Assembly (NCBI GenBank): GCA_025457785.1
Contig: JALOTS010000162.1
Span: forward strand, 1 to 5,677
Direction: 5' to 3'
Source of the DNA: Pontiellaceae bacterium
Lineage (GTDB): Bacteria; Verrucomicrobiota; Kiritimatiellia; Kiritimatiellales; Tichowtungiaceae
Length of the DNA: 5,677 nucleotides
Shown here: positions 5,565 through 5,677 of the stretch, piece by piece
Position numbering within the stretch: position 1 is the stretch's first letter
Layout of the letters: each line of letters opens with the position of its first letter
Translations under genes and position numbers: made by a program
Notes under the pieces: model-generated
The model's input: the letters and a program-made list of their open reading frames with translations, nothing else
Databases searched by the model: none
What the model was told of the DNA's origin: nothing

Positions 5565-5677
5565 AATAAAAAAAAGATCGGCGGCTGTATCGGCGGGGGC
5601 GGACAGCCCCACGGCGCCACCGACGAAATCCGTGCCAAACGGACGGCGGGAATCTACACGGATGATGAAAAATCGGT
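5565..5677 (+). pseudogene. [FeFe]-hydrogenase C-terminal fragment without a start, continues past the window
   Basis: Directly after a TGA at 5562-5564 the frame reads NKKKIGGCIGGGGQPHG, then ATDEIRAKRTAGIYTDDEKS up to the window edge. GGC-I-GGGGQP is the conserved segment of [FeFe]-hydrogenases containing the last H-cluster cysteine (usually PGGCxGGGGQP). The R-KR-A-Y--D pattern that follows is the start of the small-subunit-like domain. The several hundred upstream residues that bind the other Fe-S clusters are absent, because the porin gene ends only 36 nt before this frame opens. No ATG, GTG or TTG lies in this frame. AGGAGAA (5549-5555) followed by TTG at 5561 would start a product in a frame one base off, giving MKKKK before IGGC if one base were removed. 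I read it as a gene remnant left by rearrangement, or a short gene with a frame error. Confidence 0.6.

Overview
The window is a molybdenum-cofactor (Moco) biosynthesis gene cluster, all on the + strand, from an anaerobic-looking Gram-negative bacterium. In order it holds the 3' part of moeA, a compact moaA, a small PD-(D/E)XK nuclease-like gene of the GxxExxY family embedded in an array of palindromic repeats, moaC, a fused MOSC-MogA gene, a 'putative porin' gene, and finally a start-less fragment that reads as the C-terminal part of an [FeFe]-hydrogenase. The outer-membrane porin shows a diderm host. The radical-SAM/Fe-S enzymes, the cysteine-containing porin and the hydrogenase fragment suggest anaerobiosis. 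Two intergenic repeat styles (CCACAGATT-type and AACCGCGAATGAAC-type palindromes) together with a GxxExxY gene remind me of Kiritimatiellota, Lentisphaerota and other PVC-group genomes. That taxonomic guess rests on memory, not on a search.

Region 1-1798: moeA overlaps moaA by 17 nt, which implies translational coupling. MoaA is about 60 residues shorter than usual, but both Fe-S cluster motifs and the C-terminal Gly-Gly are kept. Region 1799-2725: four complete or nearly complete hairpin units (A, C, D, E) and one half unit (B), joined by homologous linkers, fill the space between the moaA stop and the moaC start. The GxxExxY gene sits between B and C, where the right arm of B has been replaced by its ribosome binding site. 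Three of the hairpins end in a perfect match to the E. coli DnaA-box consensus. Region 2726-4234: moaC, whose last residues look frame-shifted at an A6 run, then a second, unrelated palindrome, then the MOSC-MogA fusion. Region 4235-4349: a hairpin followed by a T-run that is either a terminator or a ModE-like operator. Region 4350-5677: the porin gene, bracketed by an 11-bp direct repeat, and the hydrogenase fragment.

Functionally, MoaA and MoaC convert GTP to cyclic pyranopterin monophosphate. The MogA half of the fusion adenylates molybdopterin and MoeA inserts molybdate. The MOSC half probably handles sulfur or Moco. MoaD, MoaE and a molybdate transporter are not in the window. The porin may admit a small anion such as molybdate, but this is inference from position only. 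The most unusual item is the GxxExxY gene with its tandem hairpin array inside a housekeeping operon, which looks like a small repeat-associated selfish or domesticated element.
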